DNA of 64,000 bases from Pseudoalteromonas sp. T1lg75 (lineage in GTDB: Bacteria > Pseudomonadota > Gammaproteobacteria > Enterobacterales > Alteromonadaceae), in the NCBI RefSeq assembly GCF_002964705.1, contig NZ_PQCD01000015.1, positions 62,001-126,000 of the forward strand, in the 5' to 3' direction. The position numbers were made by a program, and so were the translations under genes. The notes beneath the pieces are model-generated. The model was not told where the DNA came from and ran no database searches. It was given only the letters and a program-made list of their open reading frames with translations. Position 1 is the stretch's first letter, and every line of letters begins with the position of its first letter. This document shows positions 60,498-64,000 of the stretch, piece after piece.

Positions 60498-61070
60498 TTA
60501 TCCCTGTCTTGGATCGGTTGCTTGTGCTTGTGGCGAGGCTTGCAGCGCTTGCCAAAAAGCGATGAGTGCCGGGTAGGGCGTTAAATCATGCAGCTCCCTG
60601 AATTGTAGCCAATCGAGCAAGCAAAAGAGACTGGCACGTACATAGGCATGCTCAATGATACCAGCTTGTTGTTCTAAGGCCTTTAGGCACAGGGTAATGC
60701 GCTGTTTTTGTAAGTCGAAAAACAAACGCTCTTCGTTGGTATCAAAGCCCGAACGCTGACTCAATAGCAGCTCGATGGCCGAGTCATTGGCGGCGTTGAT
60801 CATGGTGAGTTGATTACGTTCATCCCAGCTCATGCCGGGTAGCTTAAAGTGTGCCGTTAGGTATTCATAAATGACATTGGAGTCGTAAATAACCTGCTCG
60901 CCATCGACCAAAAAAGGGATCTTAGCCACAGGGCTGTGCGCCAAAAGGAATTTTCTGCCGTCGGGCGAAAAAATATCAAGATGTTGATAAGAAACCGCTA
61001 AATTGTGCTGTTCACACCAGATGCGTAAGCGACGAGCGAAAGGAGACGTGTTGGAGCCATACAATTGCAT
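60498..61070 (-). CDS. Glutathione S-transferase family protein
   Basis: 190 residues with the thioredoxin-like N-domain (MQLYGSNTSPFARRLRIWCE, then VAKIPFLVDGEQVIYDSNVI with the cis-Pro and glutathione-binding DS pair) and a helical C-domain. Ser in SNTSPF is the likely catalytic residue, as in many bacterial GSTs. ATG at 61070 has AGG seven bases upstream; the TTG at 61076 is also in frame. Heads the three-gene unit. Confidence 0.88.
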   Translation of the reverse strand: MQLYGSNTSPFARRLRIWCEQHNLAVSYQHLDIFSPDGRKFLLAHSPVAKIPFLVDGEQVIYDSNVIYEYLTAHFKLPGMSWDERNQLTMINAANDSAIELLLSQRSGFDTNEERLFFDLQKQRITLCLKALEQQAGIIEHAYVRASLFCLLDWLQFRELHDLTPYPALIAFWQALQASPQAQATDPRQG

Positions 61071-61156
61071 TGCCAAACCTGCCGTAAGCGTGAGTCTGTG
61101 TTCGAGAGCTCCAACATAGCAGGCTTAGCGGTCAATGCAACTGAATTTTAAAGGAA

Positions 61157-61438
61157 TTAATCGCTTCGGCTGGTGACCTCAAGAAGGTGGTAGCCGAATT
61201 GGGTTTGTACCGGGCCCTGGACCACATTAAGGGGCGCAGAAAATACGACTTTATCAAACTCGGGCACCATCATGCCGGGTCCAAACTCACCGAGCGCACC
61301 GCCGTCTTGCGAACTCGGGCACATCGAATGTCGTTTTGCCAGTTCCGCAAAGTCAGCGCCTTGCTCAATTTGCTCCTTCAGATCGAGACACAGGGCCTCG
61401 TTGTCTACCAGTATGTGACGCGCACTTGCCAATGCCAT
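61157..61438 (-). CDS. ppiC: Parvulin-type peptidyl-prolyl isomerase (PpiC)
   Basis: Small cytoplasmic rotamase, 93 residues, the E. coli PpiC length. Contains [37 protein letters not shown] and the active-site ending [14 protein letters not shown] at 61438 has GGAG seven bases upstream; the in-frame start 30 bases earlier adds unlikely residues. Confidence 0.95.
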   Translation of the reverse strand: MALASARHILVDNEALCLDLKEQIEQGADFAELAKRHSMCPSSQDGGALGEFGPGMMVPEFDKVVFSAPLNVVQGPVQTQFGYHLLEVTSRSD

Positions 61439-61533
61439 GTTTACACTCCATATATTCTTTATAATCAAAGAGACAAGACTAGCCTGCCAACCTTAAGTTG
61501 GCCACCGTAATTGTAGCTAAAGTTTGGCCTTTG

Positions 61534-62076
61534 TCATTCTAGCGCCTGCTCAATTGCCGCGGTTAGTTCGCTCGACAGCGGCTTAGTGCGGCTGTTAAAG
61601 CGTTGCACCTGTTGCCTGTCCTTACTCACCAGGTATTTGTAAAAATTCCAATTCGGTGAACTGGTTTGCTCATTCAGAAACTGAAAAACAGGGTGAGCAT
61701 CGGAGCCGCGCACCGACACCGGCGCCATCATGGTAAAGGTGACCCCATAGTTGATAAAGCACACCTTGGCGGTGTCTTTTTCCTCATCTTCTTCCTGAAA
61801 GAAATCGTCGGATGGGAAGCCGAGAATGACAAGGCCCTGCTCCTTATACTTCTGATGTAGCTGCTCGAGCTCTTTAAATTGAGGCGTAAAGCCGCAGTTG
61901 CTGGCGGTGTTCACTATCAGCAAGGGAGAGTCCTTGAATTGGCACAGGTTGATACTTTGCTCGGAGCGCAGTTTGCGCACGTCGATATCGGTAAAGTCGC
62001 CACACTCTTGGTTGTCATTGGCATACGCCAGGCCTGAGCCCAAAGACAGCAGGGTGGCAAGAAATAATTTAAACAT
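61534..62076 (-). CDS. Periplasmic glutathione-peroxidase family protein
   Basis: 180 residues with a signal peptide (about 1-19, ending GLAYA), so the mature protein is periplasmic. The peroxidatic Cys61 is in NTASNCGFTPQF. The second box reads LGFPSDDFFQEE instead of the usual LGFPCNQFGxQEP, so the resolving Cys and the catalytic Gln are altered or displaced. The Trp/Asn box is present as NWNFYK. E. coli BtuE is cytoplasmic, so export is notable. Reductant is probably thioredoxin-like. Confidence 0.85.
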   Translation of the reverse strand: MFKLFLATLLSLGSGLAYANDNQECGDFTDIDVRKLRSEQSINLCQFKDSPLLIVNTASNCGFTPQFKELEQLHQKYKEQGLVILGFPSDDFFQEEDEEKDTAKVCFINYGVTFTMMAPVSVRGSDAHPVFQFLNEQTSSPNWNFYKYLVSKDRQQVQRFNSRTKPLSSELTAAIEQALE

Positions 62077-62155
62077 GTTCGCTCTCGGAATATTGTTAGT
62101 TTTAATTTATAGGTTAGTATCGGCACATTAGATCACCCGGACTTGTGGCTGAATT

Positions 62156-62647
62156 ATGTTTGTACCCGCTCAGATTGAAGACTTACCCAGTATAGTCGCC
62201 ATTTATAATCAAACCATCCCCAGTCGTATGGTCACCGCCGACACGGAGTTGGTAACTGTGGAGTCGCGCCAAGAGTGGTTTTTATCCCATAACGATAAGC
62301 GCCCCATCTACGTGTGCAAAGACGGGGAGCGTGTGGTCGGCTGGGTCAGTTTTAAGTCCTTCTATGGTCGCCCCGCCTACGAGCAAACCGTGGAGGTCGC
62401 CATATATTTGTGTGAATCGGTGCGTGGTCGCGGCTTAGGAAAACAGAGCCTGGCATTTGCCGAGCAGCAGGCGAAACGCTTGGGCGTGACTAATCTGCTG
62501 GCCTTTATATTCAGCCATAACATACCGAGTATTCGTTTATTTAAACAGGCCGGGTTTAGCCATTGGGGGGAGTTGCCTAAGGTGGCCACTATGGATGGTC
62601 AGCATTATAACCTGACCATCCTGGGTAAGAGCAGCTTAGTCGACTAA
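62156..62647 (+). CDS. GNAT N-acetyltransferase
   Basis: 163 residues with the GNAT fold. The start ([19 protein letters not shown]) and [15 protein letters not shown] resemble the phosphinothricin acetyltransferase group; the acetyl-CoA loop is [10 protein letters not shown]. The substrate is not known. Convergent with psd, overlapping by 12 bases. Confidence 0.85.
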   Translation: MFVPAQIEDLPSIVAIYNQTIPSRMVTADTELVTVESRQEWFLSHNDKRPIYVCKDGERVVGWVSFKSFYGRPAYEQTVEVAIYLCESVRGRGLGKQSLAFAEQQAKRLGVTNLLAFIFSHNIPSIRLFKQAGFSHWGELPKVATMDGQHYNLTILGKSSLVD

Positions 62648-63502
62648 TTTCGCAAAAGGTGTGCCCATGCGAGTGACAGCTTCGGGCACTTGAGTGCTAA
62701 GGAAGTCGGCCTGGTTGGCACCCCAAGCCAGGACCACGGTAGAGCCCAGCTTAAAGCGGCCCATTTCGTCACCCTTTTTCAGGTGCACTGCACGGTCGCC
62801 GGTGCTGGGATAGTCCCAACTGAATACGTCTTTACCCGCTGGTGGCGTTACCGTGCCGGCCCAAATGGTTTCGATACTGGCTACTATGGTGGCGCCGACC
62901 AAGACCATGGCAAGCGGGCCTATTTCGGTGTCGAAGATGGCTACCACACGCTCGTTGCGAGCGAACAGGTTAGGCACGTTTTGCGCCGTTAACGGGTTAA
63001 CCGAAAATAGATCGCCAGGCACGTAGATCATGCGTTTAAGGGTGCCATCGACGGGCATATGGATACGGTGGTAATCTTTGGGAGCCAGGTAGATGGTGGC
63101 AAATTTACCGCCTAAGAATGGCTGGGCATCCTCGGCCTTACCGCCTAACAGAGCTTCAAGGCTGTAGTAATGACCCTTGGCCTGCACTAATTGACCGTCG
63201 AGAATATCACCTAATTGGCTAATGGCGCCATCGACCGGGTGGGCGATAATGTTCGCATCCTCGGCTAATGGGCGAATGCCTGGCTTGAGTGGACGAGTGA
63301 AAAACTCATTAAAGGTTTGGTAATGCTCGGGGGCTTCATGCAATGCTTCGCTCATATCAATTTTGTATTGTTTAATAAACAACTTGATAAGGGCGGTCGT
63401 TAGTTTGCCGGCTTTCGCGGCGGCAAGCTTACCAACCAGGCGGGAAACGCCGTGTTTTGGCAATGCATATTGAAAAGCAATTTTTACTTTATCTAAGTTC
63501 AC
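62636..63502 (-). CDS. psd: Phosphatidylserine decarboxylase proenzyme
   Basis: Makes phosphatidylethanolamine at the inner membrane. 288 residues; self-cleavage at LGST (252-255) converts Ser254 to the pyruvoyl group. The charge-relay residues are present: Asp91 in HPVDGAIS and His148 in [11 protein letters not shown] start. rsgA lies 116 bases upstream on the same strand, as in E. coli. Confidence 0.97.
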   Translation of the reverse strand: MNLDKVKIAFQYALPKHGVSRLVGKLAAAKAGKLTTALIKLFIKQYKIDMSEALHEAPEHYQTFNEFFTRPLKPGIRPLAEDANIIAHPVDGAISQLGDILDGQLVQAKGHYYSLEALLGGKAEDAQPFLGGKFATIYLAPKDYHRIHMPVDGTLKRMIYVPGDLFSVNPLTAQNVPNLFARNERVVAIFDTEIGPLAMVLVGATIVASIETIWAGTVTPPAGKDVFSWDYPSTGDRAVHLKKGDEMGRFKLGSTVVLAWGANQADFLSTQVPEAVTRMGTPFAKLVD

Positions 63503-63618
63503 TGTGTAATTCTCAAAATATTTTTACGAATGTTAGCTAAATCAAGGAGTAAAAACCATAGCCTACTAATCGGGCAGCGCCTTGATTGGGCATGATAGCA
63601 CGGCCTTATGCGCTCGCT

Positions 63619-64000
63619 TTACACTCTTGGATTACGGGCTCCGGCGCGGCCATCCGCCATGGACTCGATAATACGGTGGTAGTTTTCGAAGCGAAACTCG
63701 GCGATATCGCCATTATCAACGGCTTCGCGTATTAAACAACCCGGGTCGTCCAGGTGCTTGCAGTCTCTGAACTTGCAGCCGCCTAAATACTGACGAAACT
63801 CTTTAAAGCACCAGGCCACACGCTCTGGCTCTAAATGCCACAAACCGAATTCCCGAATTCCCGGCGAGTCGATCAGATTACCGCCGCTTGGCAGGTGGTG
63901 GAGGCGTGAGACCGTGGTGGTGTGTTGCCCCAGGCCACTGTTTGAGGACACTTCCTGGGTGAGGATCTCGGCATCTGGAAGCAGGGCGTTCACCAGGCTT
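63619..64000 (-). CDS. rsgA: Small ribosomal subunit biogenesis GTPase RsgA (3' part)
   Basis: Circularly permuted GTPase that checks 30S maturation. Only the C-terminal ~126 residues are in the window; the gene runs off the right edge. Visible: the end of the P-loop region ([11 protein letters not shown]), TTTVSRL, the G3 motif [11 protein letters not shown] and the zinc knuckle [14 protein letters not shown]. Confidence 0.97.
   Translation of the reverse strand, partial: SLVNALLPDAEILTQEVSSNSGLGQHTTTVSRLHHLPSGGNLIDSPGIREFGLWHLEPERVAWCFKEFRQYLGGCKFRDCKHLDDPGCLIREAVDNGDIAEFRFENYHRIIESMADGRAGARNPRV

Overview
The window looks like a chromosomal core segment of a marine-type gammaproteobacterium of the Alteromonadales (Shewanella, Ferrimonas or Gallaecimonas-like). 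This is inferred from gene order: ssb-csrD-mreBCD-maf-rng-yhdP-nit-tldD, yrbG-kdsD-kdsC-lptCAB-rpoN-hpf-ptsN-rapZ-ptsO-mgtE, mlaFEDCB-ibaG-murA, degS/degQ, zapG/zapE, rplM-rpsI-petABC-sspAB, aroKB-damX-dam-rpe-gph-trpS, pabA, argD-astA-astD, yhfA-speD-prkB and psd-rsgA. I see no insertion sequence, prophage, CRISPR array, rRNA or tRNA. Coding density is high, and many neighbouring genes overlap by 1-11 bases.

Layout. 1-5 kb: MFS transporter yajR, ssb, a frameshifted csrD and a convergent PLP enzyme. 5-18 kb: one long plus-strand run of cell-shape and envelope genes (mreBCD, maf, rng, yhdP, nit, tldD), then yjgA on the minus strand and pmbA/tldE. 18-28 kb: a minus-strand cluster for Kdo synthesis and LPS transport, sigma-54 and the nitrogen PTS branch, ending in mgtE. 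28-33 kb: the Mla phospholipid-transport operon with ibaG and murA, facing degS-degQ. 35-42 kb: zapG/zapE, the L13-S9 operon, the cytochrome bc1 operon and sspAB. 42-50 kb: the aroKB-damX-dam-rpe-gph-trpS cluster and pabA. 50-57 kb: an HDOD-like protein, arginine/ornithine catabolism genes, a DUF3802-like gene, yhfA and speD. 57-64 kb: prkB, a PD40-type periplasmic protein, a tight three-gene unit (GST, DUF2750, degenerate integrase-like protein), a parvulin, a periplasmic glutathione peroxidase, a GNAT enzyme, psd and the 3' part of rsgA.

The genes mostly serve the envelope (MreBCD shape, LptABC/KdsCD LPS supply, Mla lipid asymmetry, MurA, DegS/DegQ quality control, Psd, YhdP, ZapE/ZapG/DamX division), respiration (PetABC) and amino-acid or polyamine metabolism.

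Points for a second look: (i) csrD and zapE each carry an apparent single-base loss that splits an otherwise intact gene; (ii) the petABC leader has three consecutive hairpins, the last followed by a T-rich stretch; (iii) an integrase-fold protein without the visible catalytic residues is apparently co-transcribed with DUF2750 and GST genes; (iv) the position that carries the MSHA pilus locus in Vibrio holds only a PLP enzyme here; (v) two small genes (a DUF2970-like membrane protein and a secreted Cys-containing protein) lie between dam and rpe. I did not find convincing evidence of a wholly new multi-gene system.
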